Below are positions 43,879 through 51,482 of a stretch of 64,000 nt of DNA, in pieces. The notes under the pieces are model-generated. The model saw nothing but the letters and a program-made list of their open reading frames with translations. It was not told the origin of the DNA and ran no database searches. Made by a program: the position numbers and the translations under genes. The DNA lies in the NCBI GenBank assembly GCA_963714035.1, contig OY970224.1, forward strand, positions 1,984,001-2,048,000, in the 5' to 3' direction. Each line of letters opens with the position of its first letter. Positions within the stretch are counted from its first letter, which is position 1. The stretch is from DATFVB01 sp963714035 (GTDB lineage: Bacteria; Acidobacteriota; Thermoanaerobaculia; UBA5066; DATFVB01).

Positions 43879-43884
43879 ACTCTA
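43879..43884 (-). promoter_or_regulatory. -10 candidate of dcp
   Basis: TAGAGT on the minus strand in the context CGTAGAGTCG, 19 bases upstream of ATG 43859. It is the same hexamer as upstream of the VWFA gene at 4638. Confidence 0.4.
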
Positions 43885-43886
43885 CG

Positions 43887-44792
43887 TCAGGAAGCGGGCC
43901 TTTCGGCAACCTCCGGGGGAAGCGCCGACGGCGGCCGGGACGTTCCTTTCCGGCCGGCGACGGCCAGCGCGACCCCCCCGAGGATCGCCGCCGAGGCGAG
44001 GAGAAGCCGACCGGTCATGTTCTCTCCGAGGAAAACGACGCCTCCCGCGGCGGCGAGCGCCGGGACCGCCAGCTGCACGGCCGCGGCCGTCGTGGCCGCG
44101 AGCCGCGGAAGCGCCGCGTACCAGATCGCGTAGCCGGCTCCCGACGCGGCCGCGCCGGAAAGCGCGGCGAGGAGGACCCCTCGCGGCGACACGCGGGCGA
44201 AAGAGAACGCCGCGGCGCTCACGATCGCCGCGAGCAGGAGCGCCCGCAGGAAATTTCCAGCCGTGTCGCCGAGCGGGTCCGCGGAGCGCCGCCCGCGCAG
44301 CGAATAGATCCCCCAGGCGACGCCGGCGAGTGCCATCGACGCGGCGCCCCCTGCCGAAGGAGCGGAAATCCCCGGCCGCACGAGGAACGCGAGGCCGCCG
44401 AGCGCGACGAAGACGCCCGCCCAGCCCGAGGGGTGCAGGCGCTCTCCCCGCGCGAGGCCGGCGGAGATCATCGTCGCCTGGACCGCGACGAAAAGGATGA
44501 GCGCGCCGGTGCCCGCCGGCAGCGTCCGGTAGGCGAGAGAGAACGGGATCGCGTAGGCGGCGAGCGCGAACGCCGATCGCCAGCTTCCGCGCCCGCCGGA
44601 TCGAGCAGAGCGGCTCGCGGCGAGGATCGCGAGGAACGCCGCCCCCGACGCGAGGCGCACGGTCGTGTAGCTCGCCGCGTCGATGGCGCCGGCCCCCACC
44701 AGCGCGAGGCGGCACAGGATCGAGTTGGCGGCGAACGCGCAGAGCGCGAGGAGCGTGAGCGTGGCCGTTCGAGGACGGCCGGAAGCGAACAT
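43887..44792 (-). CDS. EamA-family (DMT) transporter
   Basis: The 301-residue protein has about ten hydrophobic helices in two EamA halves, 8-140 and 150-285. Examples are LTLLALCAFAANSILCRLAL at the start, GALILFVAVQATMISAG, and GAGYAIWYAALPRL then VPALAAAGGVVFLGE in the second half. Family members export amino acids or other small metabolites; the substrate is not readable. ATG 44792 starts the first helix and has GGAG upstream, with a TATCAT -10 candidate at 44812-44817. A longer frame to 45131 overlaps the next gene and is rejected. Confidence 0.9.
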   Translation of the reverse strand: MFASGRPRTATLTLLALCAFAANSILCRLALVGAGAIDAASYTTVRLASGAAFLAILAASRSARSGGRGSWRSAFALAAYAIPFSLAYRTLPAGTGALILFVAVQATMISAGLARGERLHPSGWAGVFVALGGLAFLVRPGISAPSAGGAASMALAGVAWGIYSLRGRRSADPLGDTAGNFLRALLLAAIVSAAAFSFARVSPRGVLLAALSGAAASGAGYAIWYAALPRLAATTAAAVQLAVPALAAAGGVVFLGENMTGRLLLASAAILGGVALAVAGRKGTSRPPSALPPEVAERPAS

Positions 44793-44875
44793 TTCAGTCG
44801 GTCTCCGGGAAATGATACGCGCGAGCCGACCCGCGAGCCCGTCACCCGCCCGCCGACGCGCCGCGTTCCGACGGC

Positions 44876-45454
44876 TCAGTGGGCGTGCCGCCCCGCGTAG
44901 ACCCGGCCCTCGACCGCGGAGCCGGTGTCGCGCTCCTCGATCAGATCCGCCTCGGGCGCCGTGTGGAACGAGACGACGACCCAGTCGCGGGCGGGGACGA
45001 CGCCCTGGTGCCAGACGTCGACGGGAATCGTGATCCACCGCCGCGCGAGCGGCGCCGAGAGGTCGCTCGTCAGGAAGTGCGACTCCCACGCGGCGCCGCT
45101 CTTCGTCTGGAAGTCCCCGTCCCCCTCCCACGCGACCATCCGCTGGACGCTGTTCGGGTGCCTCTCGGCCCCGGTTGCCGTGTGCGCGCGGAGAATGAAG
45201 ACCCAGCTCGACCGGATCTCGTCCGGCAGCGCCGGGCCGTAAACGGAAAGCGGGATCGGCTCCCAGGCGAGCGCGGACGCGGCATGTGCCGAGAGGTGGC
45301 GCCGGACGCGCGAAACGACGGCCGCGATCTCGCGGGCCGCCGCCGGCCCTCGAAGCATCCGATCGAGCGAGGAGAGGAGCCGGGTCTCGTCGTCCGCCAC
45401 GGGACGATCGTGGGCCGGAGGTTCCGTCGATTCAAGGTCCAATTCGGGATCCAA
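44876..45454 (-). CDS. Small cupin-like hypothetical protein
   Basis: The 192-residue protein has no signal peptide. Residues 80-185 look like a double-stranded beta-helix of cupin type: HTATGAERHPNSVQRMVAW gives a possible His pair, and later PVDVWHQGVVPARDWVVVSF. The N-terminal 60 residues are acidic then helical. The frame opens with TTG at 45454; a GTG about 20 codons in is an alternative. It lies 27 bp downstream of the small secreted protein gene, probably co-transcribed. The metal and substrate are unknown. Confidence 0.65.
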   Translation of the reverse strand: MDPELDLESTEPPAHDRPVADDETRLLSSLDRMLRGPAAAREIAAVVSRVRRHLSAHAASALAWEPIPLSVYGPALPDEIRSSWVFILRAHTATGAERHPNSVQRMVAWEGDGDFQTKSGAAWESHFLTSDLSAPLARRWITIPVDVWHQGVVPARDWVVVSFHTAPEADLIEERDTGSAVEGRVYAGRHAH

Positions 45455-45481
45455 TCGGGCGCCGCTGCCGTCGCCGAAGCC

Positions 45482-45889
45482 TCACTTCGCCGGGGCCGGC
45501 GGCCCGGCCACGACGTCCATCGCGTCGATCTCGATTCCGGGCCTGCCGGAGCGCTTCTCGACGAGCGCGTTCAACCGCGTCCAGATCGCCAGGATCTCCG
45601 GGTGCTTCGTCGCCACGTCGTCCGGATCGTTCGCGTCGCGCCACGTGAGGATCTCGATCACGACCGGTTTTCCGCCGTCCTCCTTTCCCGAAAGGGCGAC
45701 GTGGGGATCGGCGAGCACGATCCCCGCTCGCCGTCCGGCCGGATAGTGCTGCGACAGGACCCCGAGGAGCTCGTCGAGCTTGCCGGGCTGCACGTGGTAC
45801 GTCACGTGGACCGTTTCGGGAGCCGCGAAGGCCAGCCGCGCCGAGATCCCGATCGCCGCTGCGATCACCGTTTTCGCAAGTCGTTTCAC
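45482..45889 (-). CDS. Small secreted hypothetical protein
   Basis: The 135-residue protein has a signal peptide ending about ARLAFA (22). The remaining domain (TVHVTYHVQPGKLDELLGVL, then VVIEILTWRDANDPDD) has the beta-alpha-beta pattern of an antibiotic-biosynthesis-monooxygenase-like dimeric barrel. That match is tentative. It starts with GTG 45889 after AGGAGA. Divergent from the ArsR gene, 74 bp apart. Confidence 0.7.
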   Translation of the reverse strand: MKRLAKTVIAAAIGISARLAFAAPETVHVTYHVQPGKLDELLGVLSQHYPAGRRAGIVLADPHVALSGKEDGGKPVVIEILTWRDANDPDDVATKHPEILAIWTRLNALVEKRSGRPGIEIDAMDVVAGPPAPAK

Positions 45890-45928
45890 CGTCGTCTCCT
45901 TTCACTCGCCCCCCGGCATGAGGAGCGC

Positions 45929-45956
45929 TTGACAATTATTTAGTATATACTATATT
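45929..45956 (+). promoter_or_regulatory. Consensus promoter with embedded palindrome (ArsR gene)
   Basis: TTGACA (45929-45934), 16 bases, TATATT (45951-45956). The spacer holds the perfect 12-bp palindrome TAGTATATACTA (45941-45952), a likely ArsR operator for autorepression. The -10 ends 7 bases before the GTG at 45964, so the mRNA is probably leaderless. Confidence 0.75.
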
Positions 45957-45963
45957 AAGGCCC

Positions 45964-46308
45964 GTGAGCGCAAATCTCGCCGTCGCTGCCGCCCCCCGCC
46001 GCCGGGAGATCCTCCGGCTCGTCTGGAATCGCGAGCGCGCTGCGGGGGAGATCGCGGCCGCGATGCCGGACGTCACGTTCGGCGCCGTCTCCCAGCACCT
46101 GGCACTGCTCGCCCGCGAAGGCCTCGTGGCCTGCCGCGCCGACGGCCGCCGGCGCTGGTACGCGGCGCGGAAGGACGCGCTCGAGCCGCTCCGGAGCTGG
46201 TTCGAATCTTCCTGGGACGACGCGCTCGCGCGCCTGAAAACGAAAGCGGAGATCGAGGCCGCGCGCCGCGGCCCCCGTTCGAAGAGAACCACGAGGAGAC
46301 GACGATGA
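45964..46308 (+). CDS. ArsR-family transcriptional repressor
   Basis: The 114-residue protein is a winged helix: RRREILRLVWNRERAAGEIA, then the recognition helix around FGAVSQHLALLAREGLV and the wing CRADGRRRWYAARKDALEPL. No metal-binding CVC motif is present, so it belongs to the metal-independent group often paired with SRPBCC proteins. It starts with GTG 45964, which lies at the expected transcription start. Its TGA overlaps the ATG of the SRPBCC gene (ATGA). A basic tail (RSKRTTRRRR) ends it. Confidence 0.9.
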   Translation: MSANLAVAAAPRRREILRLVWNRERAAGEIAAAMPDVTFGAVSQHLALLAREGLVACRADGRRRWYAARKDALEPLRSWFESSWDDALARLKTKAEIEAARRGPRSKRTTRRRR

Positions 46309-47081
46309 CGGACCCGACCGGATTCACGATCGACCGGACGATCGACATTCGCGCGCCGCGCGAGCTCGTGTTCCGATACTTCACCGATTCGGAGCGCTTC
46401 GCCGCGTGGTGGGGCGAAGGCTCCGGGATCGACCCGCGCCCCGGCGGCCGCGTCCGAATCCGCTATCCGGACGGCACGGTCGCGAGCGGCGAGGTCGTCG
46501 AGATCGATCCGCCGGAGCGCGTCGTCTTCACGTACGGGTACGAGGGAGAGGGGAAATCCATTGCTCCCGGCGGATCGCGCGTGACGATCGTGCTCGAGGC
46601 CGGCGCCGAGGGGACGTCGGTCCATCTTCGGCACGAAGCGAAGGGCGCGGCGTCGGGAATCGGCGTCGAGCACGTCCAGGGGTGGCGCTACCAGATGGCG
46701 CTCTTCGCCAACGTCGTGTCGCGGGAAGCGCAAAAGAACGCCGCCGATCGGGTGGACGCTTTCCTGGCCGCGTGGAACGAGCCGGACGAACCGGCGCGCC
46801 GACGGCTCCTCGAGGAAGCCACGACGGAGGACGTGCGTTTCGGCGACGCGTTCAGCTGCACGTCCGGACGGGAAGACCTCGTCGCCCATCTGACGGCCGT
46901 CCAGCGCTTCATGCCCGGAATGACCATCGCGCGCAGCGGCGACGTCAAGGAATGTCAGGGCGTCGCGATCGCGCCGTGGGTGGCGCGCGCGGTGGACGGC
47001 GCCGAGCGCGGGCGCGGAACCAACGTGTTCGGGCTCGCATCGGACGGGAGGATCAAGCTCGCGACGGGGCTCCGGGGCTGA
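46305..47081 (+). CDS. SRPBCC (AHSA1-like) protein fused to a SnoaL-like domain
   Basis: The 258-residue protein has an AHSA1/SRPBCC ligand-binding fold at 1-150 (DRTIDIRAPRELVFRYFTD, WWGEGSGIDPRPGG, GWRYQMALFANVV). A second alpha+beta barrel at 155-255 is of SnoaL/DUF4440 type (RVDAFLAAWNEPDEPARR, FGDAFSCTSGREDLV). It is translationally coupled to ArsR, a classical pairing in which ArsR controls its SRPBCC partner. The added SnoaL part is less usual. The ligand is unknown. Confidence 0.85.
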   Translation: MTDPTGFTIDRTIDIRAPRELVFRYFTDSERFAAWWGEGSGIDPRPGGRVRIRYPDGTVASGEVVEIDPPERVVFTYGYEGEGKSIAPGGSRVTIVLEAGAEGTSVHLRHEAKGAASGIGVEHVQGWRYQMALFANVVSREAQKNAADRVDAFLAAWNEPDEPARRRLLEEATTEDVRFGDAFSCTSGREDLVAHLTAVQRFMPGMTIARSGDVKECQGVAIAPWVARAVDGAERGRGTNVFGLASDGRIKLATGLRG

Positions 47082-47180
47082 ATAGCCGGCGCGGCACGAT
47101 TCCCGCGGCCCCCCAGACCGAGGCCGGTCCGGGCGCCGCCTTCCCCGCCCGACCCCGCCGTTTCCGCCGGCATGAATGGA

Positions 47181-47198
47181 TTCCGAGGGGACTCGGAA
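47181..47198 (+). other. Perfect hairpin in the gap before the PadR promoter
   Basis: TTCCGAG (47181-47187), loop GGGA, CTCGGAA (47192-47198). It may end the ArsR operon by a factor-dependent route; no T tract follows. The rest of 47082-47239 shows nothing. Confidence 0.35.
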
Positions 47199-47239
47199 CT
47201 CGCCAACCCGCGACTCGCGACCGCGGCCGTTGGCAGCTC

Positions 47240-47270
47240 TTGACATTGTACTGTGCGTCACATAGTGTAC
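47240..47270 (+). promoter_or_regulatory. PadR gene promoter and putative operator
   Basis: TTGACA (47240-47245), 17 bases, TAGTGT (47263-47268). Overlapping it is an imperfect inverted repeat, GTACTGTG-CGT-CACATAGTGTAC (47248-47270), a candidate PadR operator. The ATG at 47281 lies only 12 bases past the -10, so the leader is about 5 bases and holds no ribosome site. Confidence 0.6.
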
Positions 47271-47280
47271 GCCGCATCCT

Positions 47281-47622
47281 ATGCCGCGCACTGCAGAACC
47301 GACCGACGCGTCCCTCGACAACCTCCGGCTGGAGCTCCGCCGGGGTTGCCTCGTCCTCGCCGTCCTCGGAGCGCTCAAGCGCGAGCAGTACGGCTACACC
47401 CTGAGGAAGGCGCTCGGCGAGCTGGGCATCGAGATCGACGAAGGAACGCTCTACCCGCTGCTGCGCCGTCTGGAGAGCCAGGGGCTGCTCGACAGCGAGT
47501 GGCGCGAGGAGGAGAAGCGGAACAAGCGCTTCTATCGCCTCTCCGCCGACGGCAAGTCGGCCCTGAAGCAGCTCACGGCCGAGTGGAAGGCAATGAATGC
47601 CGCGCTCGGCGAGATTCTTTGA
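47281..47622 (+). CDS. PadR-family transcriptional regulator
   Basis: The 113-residue protein matches the short PadR type: LRRGCLVLAVLGALKREQYGYTL at the N-terminus, EGTLYPLLRRLESQGLLDSEW for the recognition helix and wing start, and KRFYRLSADGKSAL. PadR proteins repress adjacent transporter or stress genes. It leads an operon with a membrane protein 11 bases downstream and an ABC transporter beyond. Autoregulation is suggested by the overlapping inverted repeat. Confidence 0.93.
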   Translation: MPRTAEPTDASLDNLRLELRRGCLVLAVLGALKREQYGYTLRKALGELGIEIDEGTLYPLLRRLESQGLLDSEWREEEKRNKRFYRLSADGKSALKQLTAEWKAMNAALGEIL

Positions 47623-47633
47623 GGAGAGAGAAC

Positions 47634-48665
47634 ATGGATCTGCTCGATCGTTACCTCCAGGCGGTGAAGTGGTGGCTCCCCGCCGCGCAGAAGGAAGACA
47701 TCGCGACGGAGCTCCGCGAAGATCTCCAGTCCCAGATCGACGAGCGCCGCGGCGAGCTGGGCCGCGAGCCGAACGATTCCGAGATCGCGGAGATCCTCAA
47801 GCGCTGCGGGAGGCCGATCCTCGTCGCGGGCCGGTTCCTTCCGCAGCACTACCTCATCGGTCCCACGATGTATCCCGTCTATCTCGCGGTCCTGAAGACC
47901 GCCGCCGTCATCGGCCTGGTTTCCCTCACGATGTCCGGAGTCGCGCGAGTCGCCTTTTCCCGCGGGCCCGCCGCTTCGCTCGGCGAAACGTTCGCCGCGA
48001 CGATGGGGGCGCTCTGGCAGTTCGGCCTCGTGATGTTCGCCGCGATCACCGCGGTGTTCGCCGCGATCGATCGGTCGCAAACCTGGGCCGGCGTGGCGGA
48101 CGCGTGGAGCCCGCGATCGCTTCCTCCCGTCCGCGACCCGAAACGGATCCCCCGTTTCGGTTCCGTGATCGAGATGACGCTCTCGATCATGTTCCTGACG
48201 TGGTGGGCCGACGTCTCCGCCGGACTTCCGGTCTGGGACCTGGGTCGCGCCGGCGCGCGGTGGACCGCCGGTCCCCTCTGGCACGAGTTTCACGCGCGGC
48301 TCTACTGGCCCCTCATCGGGCTCGGCGCCGTCGCGCTGGCGGTCTCCGCGGTCAACCTGCTCCGGCCGTACTGGACGCGAACGCGCCTCGCGATCCGCGC
48401 CGCGTCCGATCTCGCGTGCGCGGTCCTCGTCTCGACCGTGATCGCGCCGCACGTTCCGGCCCTCCGCGCCCAGGTCTCGGCGATCCGGGCGGCTCGTCGG
48501 GCGGCCGGCGAGCTTCCGATCGCTTCCTTCATCGACGTCCTCGTGTTCATGATCCTCGCCGTCGCCGCGCTCGTCTGCGTGTGTCAGGCGATCTGCGAAA
48601 TCTGGCGGATCGGGAAGCTACGGCGCGTCGATTCGCGGATCGGGTCCGCGTCCGTCGCGCCGTAG
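47634..48665 (+). CDS. Membrane protein with N-terminal HAAS-like domain
   Basis: The 343-residue protein starts with a helical domain of about 70 residues (MDLLDRYLQAVKWWLP, ELREDLQSQIDERRGEL, EIAEILKRCGRPILVAGRF) of the permease-prefix/HAAS type found next to PadR genes. About six hydrophobic helices follow, near 80-105, 120-145, 180-200, 220-245, 255-280 and 300-325. ATG 47634 follows GAGGAGAG. PadR-HAAS pairs often control a linked transporter, which fits the downstream ABC genes. The exact function is unknown. Confidence 0.8.
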   Translation: MDLLDRYLQAVKWWLPAAQKEDIATELREDLQSQIDERRGELGREPNDSEIAEILKRCGRPILVAGRFLPQHYLIGPTMYPVYLAVLKTAAVIGLVSLTMSGVARVAFSRGPAASLGETFAATMGALWQFGLVMFAAITAVFAAIDRSQTWAGVADAWSPRSLPPVRDPKRIPRFGSVIEMTLSIMFLTWWADVSAGLPVWDLGRAGARWTAGPLWHEFHARLYWPLIGLGAVALAVSAVNLLRPYWTRTRLAIRAASDLACAVLVSTVIAPHVPALRAQVSAIRAARRAAGELPIASFIDVLVFMILAVAALVCVCQAICEIWRIGKLRRVDSRIGSASVAP

Positions 48666-48756
48666 GGGAACACCGCGGAAGGGAACGCCGCACGCTCCCG
48701 AATCCTCCGGAACTTCGCGTCCCCTTTTCCGTTTAGACGAGCAGGAAGGGGAACGC

Positions 48757-49629
48757 ATGCTCGAGATCCGGTCGCTCTCGAAGATCTACCCGGGCGCGCC
48801 GACGCCGGCGCTCGCCGACTTCACCCTCTCGGTCGGCGAAGGAGTCCTCGGCCTGCTCGGGCCCAACGGCGCCGGGAAGACGACGCTCATGAGCATTCTC
48901 GCGACGGTCACGAGGCCTTCCGCCGGCACGTTTCTGTGGCGCGGAAAAGACGGCGTCGCGGCGCCGCTCTCGGTCCGGAAAGAGCTCGGCTTCCTTCCGC
49001 AGGACTTCGGCGTCTACGAGCGGCTGACGGCGCGCGAGTTCCTCACGTACCTCGGCCGGCTGAAAGGGCTGTCGGGGGCCGACCTCTCGCGGCGCGTCTC
49101 GGCGATGCTCGATCTCGTCAACCTTCCGCACGCGGCCGGGCGGCGGCTCGGCAGCTTCTCGGGCGGAATGCGCCAGCGCGTGGGGATCGCCCAGGCGCTC
49201 CTCGGCGATCCGAAGCTCGTCATCGTCGACGAGCCGACGGTCGGGCTCGATCCGGAGGAACGGGTCCGCTTCCGGAACCTGCTCTCCGAGATCGCGCAGG
49301 GCCGCGTCGTTCTCCTCTCGACGCACATCGTCTCGGACGTCGAGTCGGTGGCGTCCACGATCGCCGTGATCCGCGCCGGGCAGCTCGTCCTGCACGCCGC
49401 CCCCGAGGAGCTGACGCGGCGAGCCGCGGGCCGCGTCTTTCGGGCGGACGTCGCCTCGGAAGAGCTCCCGCGCGTGCAGCGGGAGCTCGCGGTCTCGGGA
49501 CTCGTCCGTCGCGCGCTCGGCGTGTCGGTCCGATACGTCGCCGACCGGCCGCTTCTGCCCGCGAGCGAGGCGGTCGAACCGACGCTCGAGGATGCCTATC
49601 TCATGACCGGCGAGGCGCGCGCCGCATGA
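48757..49629 (+). CDS. ABC transporter ATP-binding protein
   Basis: The 290-residue protein has Walker A GPNGAGKTT (35-43), Q-loop near FLPQDFGVY, signature SGGMRQ (135-140), Walker B LVIVDEPT (154-161) and the switch His in STHIVSDVE. The C-terminal 70 residues are an extra domain as in drug or bacteriocin exporters. ATG 48757 follows GGAAGGGGA. Its TGA overlaps the ATG of the permease (ATGA). It powers export by the partner permease; the cargo is unknown. Confidence 0.94.
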   Translation: MLEIRSLSKIYPGAPTPALADFTLSVGEGVLGLLGPNGAGKTTLMSILATVTRPSAGTFLWRGKDGVAAPLSVRKELGFLPQDFGVYERLTAREFLTYLGRLKGLSGADLSRRVSAMLDLVNLPHAAGRRLGSFSGGMRQRVGIAQALLGDPKLVIVDEPTVGLDPEERVRFRNLLSEIAQGRVVLLSTHIVSDVESVASTIAVIRAGQLVLHAAPEELTRRAAGRVFRADVASEELPRVQRELAVSGLVRRALGVSVRYVADRPLLPASEAVEPTLEDAYLMTGEARAA

Positions 49630-51263
49630 GCGCCGCGTCCGCCGTCCTGACGCAGGCGGGAGCGGAGTTGCGGATGCGCCTCCGCTCGGGGGCGACGCTC
49701 GCCGCTGTTCTCGCGATCGCGGCGGGCACCTGGTTCTGGCTCCCGTCGGCCCGCGGCCACGCCGTTTCGATCTCGTGGAAGAACGCCGCCGGAGAGACGG
49801 TCGCGCCCCTCTACACGTCGGCGGCCGTCGGCGTCTCCGTCACGATCTTCGCCGCGATCTTCCTCTCGCTCGCCGGCTTCTATCTGGTCGCCGGATCGGT
49901 TCGCCGCGACGGCGAACGGGGTGTCGGCGCGATCCTCGCGGCCACACCTCTCACGAACGAGGCGTATCTCCTCGGGAAATTCGCCGCCAATCTCGGCTAT
50001 CTCTCCGTCCTCGCCGCGCTGATGCTCGGGATCGGGGCCCTGCGGTTCGCGGCCGAAGGCGTCGGGCCCTTCCGCCCTTTCGCGTTCCCCGCCCCGCTCT
50101 TTCTGATGGGCGGCCCGGCGCTCGTCTTCGTCGCGGCAGCCGCCGTGTTCTTCGACGTCGCGCCCGTCCTGCGGGGACGATTCGGTCTCGTCGCCTGGTT
50201 CTTCGCGTTCCTCTCCCTGACGGCGTTCGCCTCGGTCTCGCGCCACACCGAAAAGGGCCGTCTCCGGTCCGCACCGGTGCCGGCGTTCGACCCGGCCGGA
50301 GTCGCGACGATCGAGCAGCTCGTCGTCGACTCGGTGCCCGGCGCGCAGAAGGACAGTTTCTCCACCGGACACATCGTGCTGGACCGCGCGCCCGCGCGAG
50401 TCGCCTGGACCGGGATCCGCTATTCGCCCCGTGTCGTCGCGGTCCGGCTCGCCAATCTCGCCTGGGGCGCGCCGACGCTCCTCGGCGCCTTCCTCCTCTT
50501 CGATCGTTTCGATCCGGCGCGGCGCCGCCGCCGGAACGCGCATTCCCGGAAGACGACGGATTCCGCGGCCGCCCGGGAAGACGCGCCGGCCGCCTCCGTC
50601 TCGTACGCAGGGCTCTCGGGCTCCCCGCCGCGGCCGGGGCCGGCGCGCGCGATCGCCGCTGAAGCGCTGCTCGTCTGGCAGACGGCGCCCGCGGTCAAGT
50701 GGCTCCTCCCGGCGGCCGGACTCGCCTCGCTGATCGTTCCCGCGAGCGCCCTGCCCGGTATCGCCGCCGCATGGCTCGTTCTGCTCGTCCCGATCGTGTC
50801 GGAGACGGCGGCGCGCGAAGATCTCTGCGGCGCCGGGGCGCTCGTGTTCTCCCAGCCCGGCATCCCCCGCTCCGCGGCGCTCTGGAAGGCCGTGTCGCTC
50901 GCCTTGTTCCTCGTCGCCGCCGGGCTCCCGCTCGCCGTGCGTTTCTTCCTGGTTTCCCCCGCGCGCGCGATCGCGTGGCTGACCGGGCTCCTCTTCATCG
51001 CGGGCTTCGCCGCGGGGGCGGGATGGCTCACCCGCGGCGGCAAGCTCTTCTCCGGCGTCCTCCTCGCCCTCTGGTACGCGGCGCTCTCCGGAGTCCGCGA
51101 CGCGGACTTCTGCGGCATCGCCGGCGGCGCGACGGGGGCCGCCGCGCGAGCGATCTACCTCGCGATCGGAGGCGCGTTCGTCGGCGCCGCGATGTTCCGC
51201 GAGTGGCGGGCCGCCCGGGGCGGATTCAGCGCCGGGCGCCGAGGAGGCGCGCGGGCAGCGTGA
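49626..51263 (+). CDS. ABC-2-type transporter permease
   Basis: The 545-residue protein has a first membrane helix near 20-40, a short exposed loop, four further helices between about 60 and 210 (including VGVSVTIFAAIFLSLAGFYL), a variable central region of about 220-340, and six C-terminal helices. The length and two-part layout fit an ABC-2 family permease. Translation is coupled to the ATPase by ATGA. Its last 38 bases overlap the end of a small gene on the other strand. Confidence 0.85.
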   Translation: MSAASAVLTQAGAELRMRLRSGATLAAVLAIAAGTWFWLPSARGHAVSISWKNAAGETVAPLYTSAAVGVSVTIFAAIFLSLAGFYLVAGSVRRDGERGVGAILAATPLTNEAYLLGKFAANLGYLSVLAALMLGIGALRFAAEGVGPFRPFAFPAPLFLMGGPALVFVAAAAVFFDVAPVLRGRFGLVAWFFAFLSLTAFASVSRHTEKGRLRSAPVPAFDPAGVATIEQLVVDSVPGAQKDSFSTGHIVLDRAPARVAWTGIRYSPRVVAVRLANLAWGAPTLLGAFLLFDRFDPARRRRRNAHSRKTTDSAAAREDAPAASVSYAGLSGSPPRPGPARAIAAEALLVWQTAPAVKWLLPAAGLASLIVPASALPGIAAAWLVLLVPIVSETAAREDLCGAGALVFSQPGIPRSAALWKAVSLALFLVAAGLPLAVRFFLVSPARAIAWLTGLLFIAGFAAGAGWLTRGGKLFSGVLLALWYAALSGVRDADFCGIAGGATGAAARAIYLAIGGAFVGAAMFREWRAARGGFSAGRRGGARAA

Positions 51264-51417
51264 ACAGCGCGCGGAGGAGCCCGAGCACGCCTTCGACGGC
51301 GATCCCGACGATCCGGAACGGAAGGAGCAGGAGCCAGACGACCGGATAGAGGACGAGCGCCAGGAGCGCGACCGGCCAGCAGACGACGAGGAGGAGGAGC
51401 CAGAGCAGGAGCTTCAC
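51226..51417 (-). CDS. Small very hydrophobic membrane protein
   Basis: The probable start is GTG 51417, giving 63 residues. Two or three hydrophobic helices (KLLLWLLLLVVCWPVALL, VLYPVVWLLLLPFRIVGIAV) are followed by a helical basic end (LPARLLGARR). The regular alternation and basic tail look selected. No ribosome site is clear and the 3' end overlaps the ABC permease gene tail to tail. Function unknown. Confidence 0.5.
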   Translation of the reverse strand: MKLLLWLLLLVVCWPVALLALVLYPVVWLLLLPFRIVGIAVEGVLGLLRALFTLPARLLGARR

Positions 51418-51482
51418 GGGAGGGAATACGGAAATCGCGCCGCAGGGTTCATCCGAAGGTACGATTCCCGCGGAGGTTCGCA

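Noticed and set aside
44793..45131. 113-residue extension of the EamA transporter
   Set aside because: It overlaps the cupin-like gene in another frame and has no membrane pattern; ATG 44792 opens the first helix.
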